This document shows, piece by piece, positions 54,287 through 64,000 of a stretch of 64,000 nt of DNA. Under the pieces are notes generated by a model. It was not told the DNA's origin, made no database searches, and saw only the letters and a list, made by a program, of their open reading frames with translations. Each line of letters opens with the position of its first letter. The first letter of the stretch is position 1. Source of the DNA: Algiphilus aromaticivorans DG1253 (lineage in GTDB: Bacteria; Pseudomonadota; Gammaproteobacteria; Nevskiales; Nevskiaceae); NCBI RefSeq assembly GCF_000733765.1, contig NZ_JPOG01000001.1:3100001-3164000 (forward strand), read 5' to 3'. A program made the position numbers and the translations under genes.

Positions 54287-56284
54287 TCAGCCGAGCAGCG
54301 CGCGTAGCCGTGCCGCGACGTTGTCCTGGTCGAGACCGAAGAGCGCGTAAACGTCGGTCCAGGGCGCCGATTCGCCGAAGCGGTCCACGCCCAGCACGTC
54401 GCCATCCAGCCCGACGAAGCCCCGCCAGTACTGCGTCACGCCGGCCTCCACGGCCAGCCGCTTGCGCAGTGCGGCGGGCAGCACGTGCTCGCGGTAGTCC
54501 GCGTCCTGGGCGAGGAAGCGCTCGACGCAGGGCATGGAAACCACGCGCACCGCGCGGCCTTCCTGCGCCAGCGCCTCGGCCGCGCCCAGCGCCATCGGCA
54601 CCTCCGATCCGGTGGCGATGACCACCGCTTCCGGCGCCTTCTGGGGCTCGAAGAGGATGTAGCCACCGCGGCGGATGTCGCCCACCTGTTCGGCCGCGTG
54701 CGGCAGCGCGTCGACATTCTGGCGCGTGAAGAGCAGCGCACTCGGACCGTCGGCGCGCTCGATGGCCGCCTGCCAGGCGACGGTGGATTCCAGCAGATCG
54801 GCCGGGCGCCAGACATCGAGCTGCGGGATCAGCCGCAGCGCCGAGGCGTGCTCTACGGCCTGGTGCGTCGGACCGTCCTCGCCGAGACCGATGGAGTCGT
54901 GCGTGTAGACGAAAATGCTGCGCTGATGCATCAGCGCCGCCATGCGCAGGGCGTTGCGCGCGTAGTCGGAGAAGGTGAGGAAGGTGCCGCCGTAGGGAAT
55001 GAAGCCCCCGTGCAGCGCCAGCCCGTTCATGATCGCGCTCATGCCGAACTCGCGCACGCCGTAGTGCAGGTATTCGCCGTCCGGCTGCGTCGGCGTGATG
55101 GCGCGCGCCCCCTTCCACTGCGTGCCATTGGAGGGCGTCAGGTCGGCAGAGCCGCCCAACAGCTCGGGCATCTGCGGACCCAGCGCGTCGAGGACGGCGT
55201 TGGAGGCCTTGCGCGTGGCCAGCGGCTTGTCTGCGGCCAGGCCCTGCTCGACCAACTGCGCCACCATCTCCTGCCAGTCGCCCGGCAGTTCGCCACGCAG
55301 GCGGCGCTCGAGTTCGGCCGCGGCCTCGCCGTGCTCTCCGCGATAGGCCTCGAAGGCCTCCTGCCAGGCGCGCTGCGCCTTGTCGCCGGCGGCGCGGGCG
55401 TCCCAGGCGCTGTAGACCTCGTCGGGGATCTCGAAGGGAGCGTGCGTCCAGCCAAGCTCGGTGCGCGCGGCGCGGATCTCGTCCTCGCCCAGGGGCTCGC
55501 CGTGCGCCTTGGCCGTGCCCTGACGATTGGGCGCGCCGAAGCCGATAACCGTGCGGCACTGGATCAGCGTCGGCTGGCCGGTCCCCTCGCGCGCATTCTC
55601 GATGGCCGCCTGCACCTCGGACTGACTGTGGCCGTCGACATTGCGGATAACGCGCCAGCCGTAGGCCTCGAATCGACCGACGGTATCGTCGGCGAACCAG
55701 TCTGCGCACTCACCGTCGATGGAGATGCCGTTGTCGTCGTAGAAGACGATGAGCTTTTCCAGCCCGAAGCTGCCGGCCAACGAGCAGGCTTCGTGCGAGA
55801 TGCCCTCCATGAGGCAGCCGTCGCCGATGAAGCAATAGGTGTAGTGGTCCACCGGCGTGTGTGTATCGCGGTTGTAACGCAGCGCCAACAGCTTCTCGGC
55901 CAGCGCCATACCTACCGCGTTGGTCAGCCCCTGTCCCAGCGGACCCGTTGTGGTCTCGACACCCGGCGTGATGCCGTTCTCGGGATGGCCCGGGGTCTTG
56001 GAATGCAGCTGGCGGAAGTTGCGCAGCTCGTCCAGCGGCAGCTCGTAGCCACTCAGATGCAGCAGCGAATAGAGCAGCATCGAGCCGTGACCATTGGAAA
56101 GCACGAATCGGTCGCGGTCGGGCCAATGCGGATCGCGCGGGTTGTGCTTGAGGAAGTCGCGCCAGAGCACAGTGGCGATATCGGCCATGCCCATCGGCAT
56201 GCCCGGGTGGCCCGACTTGGCCGCCTGCACGGCGTCCATGGACAGGGCGCGCACGGCGTTGGCGAGCAGATTATGGTCAGTCAC
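54287..56284 (-). CDS. tkt: transketolase
   Basis: 665 residues from a GTG at 56284, with GAGGA upstream; this gives a length close to E. coli TktA (663). Thiamine diphosphate motif [14 protein letters not shown]-terminal [15 protein letters not shown], and the Pyr domain [27 protein letters not shown] are all present. It moves two-carbon units in the pentose phosphate cycle. 103 bp separate it from gap. Confidence 0.95.
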   Translation of the reverse strand: MTDHNLLANAVRALSMDAVQAAKSGHPGMPMGMADIATVLWRDFLKHNPRDPHWPDRDRFVLSNGHGSMLLYSLLHLSGYELPLDELRNFRQLHSKTPGHPENGITPGVETTTGPLGQGLTNAVGMALAEKLLALRYNRDTHTPVDHYTYCFIGDGCLMEGISHEACSLAGSFGLEKLIVFYDDNGISIDGECADWFADDTVGRFEAYGWRVIRNVDGHSQSEVQAAIENAREGTGQPTLIQCRTVIGFGAPNRQGTAKAHGEPLGEDEIRAARTELGWTHAPFEIPDEVYSAWDARAAGDKAQRAWQEAFEAYRGEHGEAAAELERRLRGELPGDWQEMVAQLVEQGLAADKPLATRKASNAVLDALGPQMPELLGGSADLTPSNGTQWKGARAITPTQPDGEYLHYGVREFGMSAIMNGLALHGGFIPYGGTFLTFSDYARNALRMAALMHQRSIFVYTHDSIGLGEDGPTHQAVEHASALRLIPQLDVWRPADLLESTVAWQAAIERADGPSALLFTRQNVDALPHAAEQVGDIRRGGYILFEPQKAPEAVVIATGSEVPMALGAAEALAQEGRAVRVVSMPCVERFLAQDADYREHVLPAALRKRLAVEAGVTQYWRGFVGLDGDVLGVDRFGESAPWTDVYALFGLDQDNVAARLRALLG

Positions 56285-56385
56285 AGTGTGATTCCTCGGC
56301 GGCGCGTGTAGCGCCGCGGGCACAAGAAAATGGAGGCAGTCCGCTATTTTCGCCCGCCGCGCGCTTGCGCGGCAAGCCGCAAGGC

Positions 56386-57339
56386 TCAGTTCATGCCGTG
56401 GACGAGACGCGCCAGCGCACTGCGCGAGCCGACGCCGAGCTTGGCGTAGGCACGGTAGAGGTGGCTGGAAACGGTGGTCGGCGCCAGCCCCAGCTCTCGC
56501 CCGGCTTCCTTGTGTGACAGCCCCCGGCTCACCGCGTAGACGACTTCCCGCTCGCGCGCGGTTAGTCGATCCAGCGGCGTCTCCTCCCAGATGCGCAGCA
56601 GATAGAGATCTGCCAGCGGCTCGATCTGCACGCAGAGATCGCCGACGGCGAAGCGCGCCTGGCCGCCGATGCCGGCGCTGACGGCCTGCGGCAGGTGCAT
56701 ACCCTGCCAGTCCGGCATGTGTTGCGCGAGTAGCGCGATGAACTCCGGCTGGGCCTCGTGCAGCACGCCCTCGCAGTCGACGACGGCGGCGGGGCGGTCC
56801 GAGCCCTCCGAAGCCGGGCGCGCCAGATGCAGGAAGTAGTTGTGCGAGCAGGCGTGCACCAGATGAAAGCCCGCGACGCGGAAGTTCTGGCGGTCGCGCC
56901 GGGAAAAGGGGCGGTCGCGATCGAAGCGATAGAGCGACAGCAGCGTATAGAGCCCGCAGCGTGGATCCATGTGCCCCGAGCTGAGGATGCGCTCCACACC
57001 GAAGGGCCGGAAGCAGTTGCGATAGATACGGCTCTTGTAGAAAACCTCGTCGCCCTGAACGTCGCGCATATCCACCGGTGCGCCGGGGTTCTCCGCCAGC
57101 TTCGGGTAGATGGGGTTCTCGCCCAGCCAGCGTTCCAGCGCGTTTGCGTAGTCCTGATCGACCCCGAAGACCTTGACGTTATGAAAGCGCCCGCGCTCAG
57201 CGTGCCCCATGCCCCAGACAGCGGCGTCGTGGGGAACGATCACCTTCAGCTGCTGGAGCGCCCAGCGCTGGAAATCTTCGGCGGGGCGCTCGACGCCGGC
57301 GCGATAGAGCCGGCTGACGAAACGCTGCAGCGCGTCCAT
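56386..57339 (-). CDS. LuxR-family transcriptional regulator
   Basis: 317 residues from the ATG at 57339. The C-terminal HTH is canonical: [54 protein letters not shown]. The N-terminal ~200 residues resemble no specific sensor domain by eye. It stands between the redoxin and tkt genes on the same strand and 16 bp after the redoxin stop, so the two are likely co-transcribed. Confidence 0.88.
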   Translation of the reverse strand: MDALQRFVSRLYRAGVERPAEDFQRWALQQLKVIVPHDAAVWGMGHAERGRFHNVKVFGVDQDYANALERWLGENPIYPKLAENPGAPVDMRDVQGDEVFYKSRIYRNCFRPFGVERILSSGHMDPRCGLYTLLSLYRFDRDRPFSRRDRQNFRVAGFHLVHACSHNYFLHLARPASEGSDRPAAVVDCEGVLHEAQPEFIALLAQHMPDWQGMHLPQAVSAGIGGQARFAVGDLCVQIEPLADLYLLRIWEETPLDRLTAREREVVYAVSRGLSHKEAGRELGLAPTTVSSHLYRAYAKLGVGSRSALARLVHGMN

Positions 57340-57355
57340 GTCGCTCAAGCGCAGC

Positions 57356-57916
57356 TCACGCGGCGCGCCATTTGATGTTGCAGCCCATGCTGGGCTGCTG
57401 CGGCTCGGGCGGATTGGCACCGGCCAGCATGGCGTCGAGGGCGGCGCGCAGGTCGGCCCCGTCGTTGGGCGCATCGTTTCCGGGCGTCGCGGCGTCGAGG
57501 CGGCCGCGGTAGAACAGCTTCAGCTCTGCGCCGAAGCAATAGAAGTCCGGGGTGCAGGCCGCCTGATAGGCCTTCGCGACCTCTTGGCTGGCGTCATGGA
57601 GGTAGGGAAAGGGAAAACCGTGCTGCCGCGCTTCGGCGGCCATCTTCTCCGGCGCATCCTCCGGATAGTTCTCCGCGTCGTTGGCCGATATGGCCACCAC
57701 GCCAACGCCGCGCGCCTGGGCTTCGCGCGCGAAGCGGATCAGTTCGTCCCGCACATGTTTCACATAGGGGCAATGATTGCAGATGAACATGACCACCAGG
57801 CCGCTGGCGCCGCGCGCATCGTCGAGCGACACGGTGTTTCCGGTCAGCGGCTCGGGCAGCGCGAAGGCGGGTGCCGGCGTGCCCAGAGGCTGCATGGTTG
57901 AGGGGGTTAGCGCCAT
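57356..57916 (-). CDS. thioredoxin-like AhpC/TSA-family protein
   Basis: 186 residues. Thioredoxin fold with LVVMFICNHCPYVKHVRDEL, a C-x-x-C redox pair near residue 46, and a later CxxxxxYCFG. This is the small 'thioredoxin family protein' group found beside metabolic genes. The target is unknown. Confidence 0.88.
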   Translation of the reverse strand: MALTPSTMQPLGTPAPAFALPEPLTGNTVSLDDARGASGLVVMFICNHCPYVKHVRDELIRFAREAQARGVGVVAISANDAENYPEDAPEKMAAEARQHGFPFPYLHDASQEVAKAYQAACTPDFYCFGAELKLFYRGRLDAATPGNDAPNDGADLRAALDAMLAGANPPEPQQPSMGCNIKWRAA

Positions 57917-58000
57917 CTCAAGGATCTCCTGTTCGTGGCTTGCGCACCAGTTTATCTCGCGGGCGACTAGCGCGGCAGGGGGAGAATGAGGTAGAGTATC

Positions 58001-58018
58001 CGCTTATCCGCATAAGCG
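58001..58018 (+). promoter_or_regulatory. inverted repeat upstream of metK
   Basis: CGCTTAT-CCGC-ATAAGCG: perfect 7-bp arms and a 4-base spacer, 23 bp before the metK GTG. The neighbouring TATCCGCTTATCCGCA also forms a short direct repeat. It may be an operator (an ArsR-type SahR site is one possibility) or a leader hairpin. It does not resemble a known SAH or SAM riboswitch. Confidence 0.4.
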
Positions 58019-58040
58019 ATAACAGCAGGAGAAACCAGTA

Positions 58041-59267
58041 GTGAGAGAACACCTTTTTACGTCGGAGTCCGTCTCCGAAGGCCATCCGGACAAAATGTCC
58101 GACCAGATCTCGGACGCCGTTGTGGACGCGATCCTCGCGCAGGACCCGCACGCCCGCATCGCTTGCGAGTCGCTGGTGAAGACCGGCATCGCCATGCTGG
58201 CCGGTGAGGTCACCACCACCGCCACGGTCGATTTCGAGGAGTTGGTCCGCAAGGTCATCAACGACATCGGCTACACCTCTTCGGCCGTCGGCTTCGACGG
58301 CGACACCTGCGGCGTGCTGAACGGCCTGGGCAAGCAGAGCCCGGACATCGCGCAGGGCGTCGACCGCGCCAAGCCTGAGGATCAGGGTGCCGGCGACCAG
58401 GGCCTTATGTTCGGCTATGCCTGCGACGAGACGGACAGCCTCATGCCGGCGCCGATCCAGTTCTCGCACCGCCTGGTCCAGAAGCAGTCGGAACTGCGCA
58501 AGTCGGGCAAGCTCGGCTGGCTGCGCCCTGACGCCAAGTCGCAGGTCAGCATCCGCTACGACACCGAGGGCAAGCCCTCCGGCATCGACGCCGTGGTGCT
58601 CTCGACGCAGCACGATCCGGACATCTCCCAGAGCGACCTCAAGGAAGCCATCATGGAGGAGATCGTCAAGCCGGTGCTGCCGGCCGACTGGATCAACAAG
58701 GACACCAAGTTCCACATTAACCCGACCGGCAACTTCGTGATCGGCGGGCCGGTGGGTGACTGTGGCCTGACCGGTCGCAAGATCATCGTTGACACCTACG
58801 GCGGCATGGCACGCCACGGTGGCGGCGCCTTCTCGGGCAAGGATCCGTCTAAGGTTGACCGCTCGGCCGCCTATGCCGGCCGCTACGTCGCCAAGAACGT
58901 CGTCGCCGCCGGCCTGGCCACCAAGTGCGAGATCCAGATCAGCTACGCCATCGGCGTCGCCGAGCCGACCTCGGTCTTCGTGACCACCTTCGGCACCGGC
59001 AAGATCGACGAGGCCAAGATCGAGCAGCTTGTTCGCGAGCACTTCGACCTTCGCCCCTACGCGATCCAGAACATGCTGAACTTGCTGCACCCGATGTATC
59101 AGCTGACTGCTGCATACGGGCACTTCGGCCGCGAGCCGAAGGAAGAGACCTACCGCTATACGGTCATCGAGAACGGCAAGGAAGTCGAGAAGAAGACCAC
59201 ATTCACCAGCTTCCCGTGGGAAAAGACCGACAAGGCCGACGCGCTGCGCGCTGCGGCTGGCCTTTGA
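58041..59267 (+). CDS. metK: S-adenosylmethionine synthetase
   Basis: 408 residues from a [25 protein letters not shown] at the start, [12 protein letters not shown], and [19 protein letters not shown] in the C-terminal domain; these are the MetK signatures. It makes S-adenosylmethionine from methionine and ATP. First gene of metK-ahcY-metF. Confidence 0.97.
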   Translation: MREHLFTSESVSEGHPDKMSDQISDAVVDAILAQDPHARIACESLVKTGIAMLAGEVTTTATVDFEELVRKVINDIGYTSSAVGFDGDTCGVLNGLGKQSPDIAQGVDRAKPEDQGAGDQGLMFGYACDETDSLMPAPIQFSHRLVQKQSELRKSGKLGWLRPDAKSQVSIRYDTEGKPSGIDAVVLSTQHDPDISQSDLKEAIMEEIVKPVLPADWINKDTKFHINPTGNFVIGGPVGDCGLTGRKIIVDTYGGMARHGGGAFSGKDPSKVDRSAAYAGRYVAKNVVAAGLATKCEIQISYAIGVAEPTSVFVTTFGTGKIDEAKIEQLVREHFDLRPYAIQNMLNLLHPMYQLTAAYGHFGREPKEETYRYTVIENGKEVEKKTTFTSFPWEKTDKADALRAAAGL

Positions 59268-59304
59268 TCGCATCCCCCACTGCAAGCAACCAAGGAGTAA
59301 CGCA

Positions 59305-60744
59305 ATGAACGCATCCGTATCCCCCATCAACAAAGAGAACTTCTCTGACTACAAGGTCGCCGACATCGGTCTGGCCGACCTCGGTCGTCAGCGCATCCGC
59401 ATGGCCGAGGAGGAAATGCCCGGCCTGATGTCGATCCGCGAGAAGTATGCCCCGCAGAAGCCGCTCGACGGCGTCCGCGTCACCGGCAGCCTCCACATGA
59501 CCAAGGAGACCGCCGTTCTGATCGAGACCCTCGACCAGCTTGGCGCCAGCGTCCGTTGGGCTTCCTGCAACATCTTCTCCACCACCGATGATGCGGCCGC
59601 TGCCATCGCTTCTGCCGGCATTCCGGTCTTCGCCTGGAAGGGCGAGACGCTGATGGAGTACTGGGAGTGCACGCTGAACGCGCTGACGCATCCCAACATG
59701 GAAGGCCCGCAGCTGATCGTCGACGACGGCGGTGACGCGACCCTGCTGATCCACAAGGGCGTCGAGATGGAGAACGGCGACACCTGGTGTGACAGCGAGG
59801 GCGGCAACGAGGAAGAGCAGTGCGTCAAGGCTATCCTCCGCCGCACGCGTGACGAGCGCCCCGGCTTCTGGAAGAAGGTCGCCGAAGGCCTGCGTGGCAT
59901 CTCCGAGGAGACCACCACCGGCGTGCACCGCCTCTACCAGCTCGCCGAACAGGGCAAGCTGCTGGTGCCGTGCATCAACGTCAACGATTCGGTCACCAAG
60001 TCGAAGTTCGACAACCTCTATGGCTGCCGCGAGTCGCTGGCTGACGGCATCAAGCGCGCCACCGACCTGATGATCGCCGGCAAGACCGCCGTGATCTGCG
60101 GCTATGGCGACGTCGGCAAGGGCTCGGCGCATTCGCTGCGCGGCCTCGGTGCCCGTGTGGTCGTCACCGAGATCGACCCCATCAACGCTCTGCAGGCCGC
60201 GATGGAAGGCTTCGAGGTGAAGACGGTGGAAGACGTCCTGCACGAGGGTGACATCTACGTCACCACTACGGGCAACAAGGACGTGATCACCTTCGATCAC
60301 ATGTCGAACATGAAGAACAACGCCCTGGTCTGCAACATCGGCCACTTCGACAACGAGATCCAGGTCGAGAAGCTGAACGAGGCCAAGGACGTGAAGCGCG
60401 AGACCGTGAAGCCGCAGGTCGACCGCTACACCTTCCCGAACGGGCGCAACATCTACATGCTCGCCGAAGGCCGCCTGATCAACCTCGGCTGCGCCAATGG
60501 CCACCCGGCCTACGTCATGTCGAACTCCTTCTCGAACCAGACGCTCGCGCAGATCGAGCTCTGGAACAACAAGGACAAGTACGAGAAGACGGTCTACCGC
60601 CTGCCGAAGAAGCTGGACGAAGAGGTTGCCGCGCTGCACCTCGGCCAGATCGGCGTGAAGCTGACCAAGCTGTCGAAGGAGCAGGCCGACTACATCGGCG
60701 TGCCGGTGGACGGGCCGTACAAGCCCGATCACTACCGCTACTAA
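59305..60744 (+). CDS. ahcY: S-adenosylhomocysteinase
   Basis: 479 residues with AAGGAG upstream. NAD-binding [20 protein letters not shown], substrate-domain [16 protein letters not shown], and the C-terminal KPDHYRY. It splits S-adenosylhomocysteine into homocysteine and adenosine, which removes the product inhibition of methyltransferases. 37 bp after metK. Confidence 0.97.
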   Translation: MNASVSPINKENFSDYKVADIGLADLGRQRIRMAEEEMPGLMSIREKYAPQKPLDGVRVTGSLHMTKETAVLIETLDQLGASVRWASCNIFSTTDDAAAAIASAGIPVFAWKGETLMEYWECTLNALTHPNMEGPQLIVDDGGDATLLIHKGVEMENGDTWCDSEGGNEEEQCVKAILRRTRDERPGFWKKVAEGLRGISEETTTGVHRLYQLAEQGKLLVPCINVNDSVTKSKFDNLYGCRESLADGIKRATDLMIAGKTAVICGYGDVGKGSAHSLRGLGARVVVTEIDPINALQAAMEGFEVKTVEDVLHEGDIYVTTTGNKDVITFDHMSNMKNNALVCNIGHFDNEIQVEKLNEAKDVKRETVKPQVDRYTFPNGRNIYMLAEGRLINLGCANGHPAYVMSNSFSNQTLAQIELWNNKDKYEKTVYRLPKKLDEEVAALHLGQIGVKLTKLSKEQADYIGVPVDGPYKPDHYRY

Positions 60745-60751
60745 TCCGCCC

Positions 60752-60768
60752 ACGGCTTTTTAAGCCGT
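60752..60768 (+). terminator. first hairpin after ahcY
   Basis: ACGGCTT-TTT-AAGCCGT, immediately after the ahcY stop. It has no U-run of its own and may act with the terminator that follows. Confidence 0.5.
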
Positions 60769-60777
60769 AGCGGTTTC

Positions 60778-60816
60778 GGGGCGCGGCGCGCTACCTGCGC
60801 ACCGCGCCCCTTTTTT
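60778..60816 (+). terminator. rho-independent terminator between ahcY and metF
   Basis: GGGGCGCGG pairs with CCGCGCCCC (inner arms CGCG/GCGC) and is followed by TTTTTT. A strong intrinsic terminator that would end metK-ahcY transcripts or leave partial read-through into metF. Confidence 0.85.
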
Positions 60817-60832
60817 ATTGTTGAGAGAAAAA

Positions 60833-61681
60833 ATGGCTACAACACCCTATTCCTTCGAGCTCTTCCCGCCGAAAACCGAGGAAGGCGCCGAGAAGCTCAA
60901 GCTGGTGGTCAAGCGACTCGCGGAGCGCAAGCCCGAGTACTTCTCGGTCACCTTCGGTGCCGGCGGCTCCACCCAGGAAGGCACCTTCGAGACCGTCCAG
61001 ATGGTGATGCAGGAAACCGGCTGCGAGGCCGCCCCGCATCTCAGCTGTATCAGCTCGACGCGCGAGCGCATCCGCGACCAGCTGGCCCGCTATCGCGAAG
61101 CCGGCGTCAAGCGCATCGTCGCGCTCCGCGGCGACCTGCCCGCAACGGCGACCAGCCACAGCAGCGCGCCGGGCGAGCTGCACTACGCCAACGAGCTCGT
61201 CGAGTTCATCCGTGACGAGCATGGCGATCACTTCGAGCTTGAAGTCGGCGCCTATCCGGAAATGCACCCGCAGGCACCGGATATCGACACTGATTTCGCC
61301 AATTTCAAGCGCAAGATGGACGCTGGCGCCGATGCCGCGATCACGCAGTACTTCTTCAACATCGACGCCTTCGATCACTTCATGGAGCACTGCACCGCGG
61401 CCGGCATCAAGCAGCCGATCATTCCGGGCATCATGCCCATCGTGAATTTCGAGCAGATCGTACGCTTCTCCAAGGCCTGCGGCGCCGATGTTCCGCGTTG
61501 GCTGCACTACGGCATGGAGCGTTACAAGGACGACAACGACTCGCTGCGCGACTTCGGGCACGACGTCATCACGCGCCTGTGCAGCAAGCTGATCGAGCGC
61601 GGCGTGCCTTCGATCCACTTCTACACGCTCAATCAGTCGAAGCCAACGCTACGCCTGGTGGACAGTCTCGGCCTCAGCTGA
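60833..61681 (+). CDS. metF: 5,10-methylenetetrahydrofolate reductase
   Basis: 282 residues from the ATG at 60833. FELFPPKTEEGAEKL, VTFGAGGSTQEGTFETV, IVALRGDLP and GIMPIVNFEQIVRFSKACG are MetF blocks. It makes methyl-tetrahydrofolate for methionine synthesis with FAD and NADH. Completes the methyl-cycle set with metK and ahcY. Confidence 0.95.
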   Translation: MATTPYSFELFPPKTEEGAEKLKLVVKRLAERKPEYFSVTFGAGGSTQEGTFETVQMVMQETGCEAAPHLSCISSTRERIRDQLARYREAGVKRIVALRGDLPATATSHSSAPGELHYANELVEFIRDEHGDHFELEVGAYPEMHPQAPDIDTDFANFKRKMDAGADAAITQYFFNIDAFDHFMEHCTAAGIKQPIIPGIMPIVNFEQIVRFSKACGADVPRWLHYGMERYKDDNDSLRDFGHDVITRLCSKLIERGVPSIHFYTLNQSKPTLRLVDSLGLS

Positions 61682-61721
61682 GGCAATCCCGGCTAGTGGA
61701 CGGGGGGAGCAAGCAGGAGGC

Positions 61722-61742
61722 ATAATGAGAATGTTTCCCATT
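61722..61742 (+). promoter_or_regulatory. putative Fur box before the iron transporter
   Basis: ATAATGAGAATG-TTTCCCATT, with interrupted inverted repeats of the ATAATGATAATCATTAT type used by Fur. It overlaps the region just upstream of the transporter start, so iron-dependent repression is expected. Confidence 0.6.
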
Positions 61743-61755
61743 CTTGGTGTTTTCC

Positions 61756-62775
61756 ATGCGCTGGCTTGCTCTCCTCGTCCTCGGTTCAACCGTCGCAGTT
61801 GGCTGCTCGTCGCAGAATGAGAGCGGCAGCGGCGACGAGCCGCTTATCGTCTATTCCTCGCGCAACGACCAGCTCATCCGGCCGGTCTTCGAGCGCTACG
61901 AGGAAGCCACCGGCGAAACAGTCCGCTATCTCACAGACAGCGACGGCGCGCTCATAGCGCGGCTGGAAGCTGAGGGCGCGCAAACGCCGGCGGATGTTCT
62001 GATGACGGTGGATGCGGGGAATCTCTGGCGGGCGGCAGAGCTCGACCTCCTGCAGCCTCTGGACTCGGAACTCGTGGCTTCCGCGATCCCCGCGCCTTAC
62101 CGAGACAGCAAGGACCGCTGGACCGCCCTGTCTCTACGTGCGCGCACTATCGTCTACAGCACCGAACGCGTTGACGCGGATCAACTGTCGACCTACGCCG
62201 CATTGGCCAACGAGCACTGGGCGGACCGCCTCTGCTTGCGCACGTCGAAGAAGGTTTACAACCAGTCCCTGGTAGCCAGCATGATCGAACGGCTGGGATC
62301 CGAACGCACCGAAACCATCGTGGAAGGCTGGGTCGCCAACCTGGCGCAGCCGCCCTTCGCAAATGACACCGCGGTGATTGAAGCCATCGTCGCCGGTGAT
62401 TGCGACGTCGGTATCGTCAACAGCTACTACTTCGGCCGCCTTGAAAGGGAGCGGCCGGAGATCCCCGTTGCGCTGTTCTGGGCGAACCAGGACGAAGGCG
62501 AGTCCGGCACGCACGTCAATGTATCCGGCGCCGGCATCACGAAGCATGCCGACCATCCCGAGCGGGCGCGCGCACTCATCGAGTGGCTCAGCCAGGGTGA
62601 AGCTCAGGCGCTGTTCGCCGAGCTCAACATGGAGTTCCCCGCCAACCCCGAGATTCCTGCCGCGAAGCGCGTACGGGCCTGGGGCGATTTCCGGGCGGAC
62701 GACATGCCCATCGAGCGCGCGGGAGCGTTGCAACGGCAGGCGGTGCAATTGATGGACCGTGCCGGCTATCGCTGA
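61756..62775 (+). CDS. iron(III) ABC transporter, substrate-binding lipoprotein
   Basis: 339 residues from the ATG at 61756. A short signal peptide ends in VAVGCSSQ, so it is probably a lipoprotein. The Fbp-type binding protein fold is clear: LIVYSSRNDQLIRPVFERYE, YLTDSDGALIARLEAEG, PADVLMTVDAGNLWRA and IVNSYYFGRLERERPE (the Tyr pair that holds Fe3+). It delivers iron(III) to the downstream permease. A Fur box lies upstream. Confidence 0.9.
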   Translation: MRWLALLVLGSTVAVGCSSQNESGSGDEPLIVYSSRNDQLIRPVFERYEEATGETVRYLTDSDGALIARLEAEGAQTPADVLMTVDAGNLWRAAELDLLQPLDSELVASAIPAPYRDSKDRWTALSLRARTIVYSTERVDADQLSTYAALANEHWADRLCLRTSKKVYNQSLVASMIERLGSERTETIVEGWVANLAQPPFANDTAVIEAIVAGDCDVGIVNSYYFGRLERERPEIPVALFWANQDEGESGTHVNVSGAGITKHADHPERARALIEWLSQGEAQALFAELNMEFPANPEIPAAKRVRAWGDFRADDMPIERAGALQRQAVQLMDRAGYR

Positions 62776-64000
62776 GGCACCCGCCTACCGAGGCACGCAC
62801 TGGCGAAACGGTCGTCTGTTACCGCTGGCGGCCGCACTTCTCTGTCTGCCCACGCTGATTCCCCTGGGTGCAACAGCGTGGTCATGGACTGCCGTCGACG
62901 TGGACCTGATCGGGCATCTGCTGCGGCATGTGCTGCCCAACGCTACGGGGAACACGCTGGCGCTGATGGTCGGGGTGCTCGCTGGCGTTTTGCTGCTGGG
63001 GGTCAGCACCTCTGCGCTAGTCGCGCTCACCGAATTTCCGGGGCGGCGCCCTTTCGCTCTCCTACTTCTGCTGCCTCTGGCACTGCCAGGCTATGTACTG
63101 GCCATCGCTTTTCTGGGGATCTTCGAGGGCGCGGGGTCAGTGTGGGCGGAGACCTTACGCATCTCCGGCTTTCGTGGCCTTGCCGGGCTCGTTTTCGTCC
63201 TCAGCGCCGCGCTCTACCCCTATGTCTTCCTTATCGCCCGCGAAGCATTTGCCACCACCGGGTTACGCGCCATCGAGGCAGCCCGTAGCCTGGGCCTGAC
63301 ACCAATGCGCGCCTTTTGGCGTGTTGCGCTGCCGTTGGCGCTGCCATGGATCGGGGCCGGCGCCAGCCTGGCACTTATGGAGGTGCTCGCCGATTTCGGC
63401 ACCGTCGCAGCCTTCAATTACGACACCTTATCGGTGGCGATCTACAAAGCCTGGTACGGGCTTTTTTCCACCACGGCGGCACTGCAGATCGCCAGCGTGA
63501 TGCTGATTTTTATTGTCGCCCTGCTCAGCCTGGAGTCGCTCGCGCGCCGACGCATGCGCTTCGAGAGCGTCGGCGTAGACACGATCCGCCGCCTGCCCCT
63601 AGGGCGGAAAGCGCGCTGGGCCGCGACCGCATGGTGCTTCCTCGTCTTCCTTGCCTGTTTCGCACTGCCGGTAGCCTGGCTGGCCTGGCGGGCCAGCGGT
63701 CGGCTAGACCTGGTTGATGGGCGCTTTATCGGATGGATTCGCAACAGCGCAACGCTGGCGCTCGCAGCCGCGGTGATCATCGTTGTGCTGGCGTCGCTGC
63801 TCGCCAGCATCGCGCACGCGCTGCCTACGCGGCTTCTGCGCACAACCCAACGCGTTGCCACACTGGGCTACGCCTTCCCGGGCGCCCTGCTGGCGGTGGG
63901 CCTCTACGTGCCCCTCAGCCATTTCGGCAGCCTTGCCGGAGGCGGTATGGCGACGGCGCTGGCCGGTGGCGGCGTCGCGCTGCTGCTGTGCGGATACGGC
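62759..64000 (+). CDS. iron(III) ABC transporter permease (runs off window)
   Basis: A frame from a GTG at 62759, which overlaps the binding-protein stop by 17 bp, is open to the right edge (414 codons). Many membrane helices, the first at LLPLAAALLCLPTLIPLG. The EAA loop reads IEAARSLGLTPMRAFWRVALPLALP, typical of FbpB/SfuB permeases, which are fused two-half proteins; a second half begins near residue 285. The ATPase gene is presumably beyond the window. Confidence 0.88.
   Translation, partial: MPAIAEAPAYRGTHWRNGRLLPLAAALLCLPTLIPLGATAWSWTAVDVDLIGHLLRHVLPNATGNTLALMVGVLAGVLLLGVSTSALVALTEFPGRRPFALLLLLPLALPGYVLAIAFLGIFEGAGSVWAETLRISGFRGLAGLVFVLSAALYPYVFLIAREAFATTGLRAIEAARSLGLTPMRAFWRVALPLALPWIGAGASLALMEVLADFGTVAAFNYDTLSVAIYKAWYGLFSTTAALQIASVMLIFIVALLSLESLARRRMRFESVGVDTIRRLPLGRKARWAATAWCFLVFLACFALPVAWLAWRASGRLDLVDGRFIGWIRNSATLALAAAVIIVVLASLLASIAHALPTRLLRTTQRVATLGYAFPGALLAVGLYVPLSHFGSLAGGGMATALAGGGVALLLCGYG

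Noticed and set aside
59268-59304. SAH riboswitch upstream of ahcY
   Set aside because: The gap is only 37 bp and has no riboswitch-like fold.

Overview
The window looks like a chromosome segment from a GC-rich gammaproteobacterium. The lipid, hydrocarbon-type and dehalogenase-like gene content (MpaB-like oxygenase, DUF1302 outer-membrane protein, VolA-like lipase, DesCB-like desaturase pair, Asp-nucleophile alpha/beta hydrolases) and the metK-ahcY-metF and tkt-gap-pgk clusters resemble marine or hydrocarbon-associated Nevskiales/Salinisphaerales. That placement is inference only. The window splits into two parts at a tRNA-Thr gene near 25.5 kb.

Part 1, 1-25.5 kb: the right end of an integrated genomic island. 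A tyrosine integrase (23982-25349, minus) sits beside the 3' end of tRNA-Thr(TGT) (25497-25572), and the island extends left beyond the window edge. From the left it holds: the N-terminal part of an AT-rich OLD-type ATPase; a three-gene minus-strand operon (SRAP/HMCES-like, SprT-like protease, nuclease-like protein); divergently, umuD-umuC. An IS1595-family element is inserted in the control region between these two units. Removing it rebuilds a perfect LexA box (CTGTATAAATGAACAG), and its 10-bp target duplication is exactly the centre of that box. Next comes a type I restriction-modification operon, hsdR-higB-higA-hsdM-hsdS-nuclease, whose genes from higA onward are chained by 1-4 bp overlaps and where HigBA appears to own an internal promoter. 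Then decayed IS fragments, a divergent HTH / HD-domain pair, two small orphan genes, and a protein-free ~1.5-kb stretch (about 17180-18660) packed with inverted repeats whose minus-strand loops are often GNRA. I read that as a large structured noncoding RNA, with a 10-codon micro-ORF behind a perfect Shine-Dalgarno near its 3' end. Unknown genes, an excisionase-like HTH, an orphan DNA methyltransferase with a UmuD-like N-terminus, small envelope proteins, an RDD membrane protein and an Xre regulator follow.

Part 2, 25.6-64 kb: core chromosome with lipid and central metabolism. It carries a dienelactone hydrolase, an MpaB-like oxygenase with divergent TetR regulator, MscS, alpha/beta hydrolases, GlpD, a lipase/DUF1302 pair, SanA, a VWA protein (its MoxR partner lies 13 kb away), AlkA, a desaturase electron-transfer pair behind a promoter flanked by two palindromic operators, an EAL phosphodiesterase, Nudix, acyl-CoA binding protein, a thiolase-like/MaoC pair, MoaB, then pgk, gapA and tktA with a LuxR regulator and a redoxin upstream, and divergently metK-ahcY-metF (activated methyl cycle). 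The window ends in a Fur-type iron(III) ABC transporter cut off inside its permease gene.

The most interesting places are the large structured RNA region, the IS-split SOS operator with its crosslink-repair-like operon, and the toxin-antitoxin pair embedded in the restriction operon.
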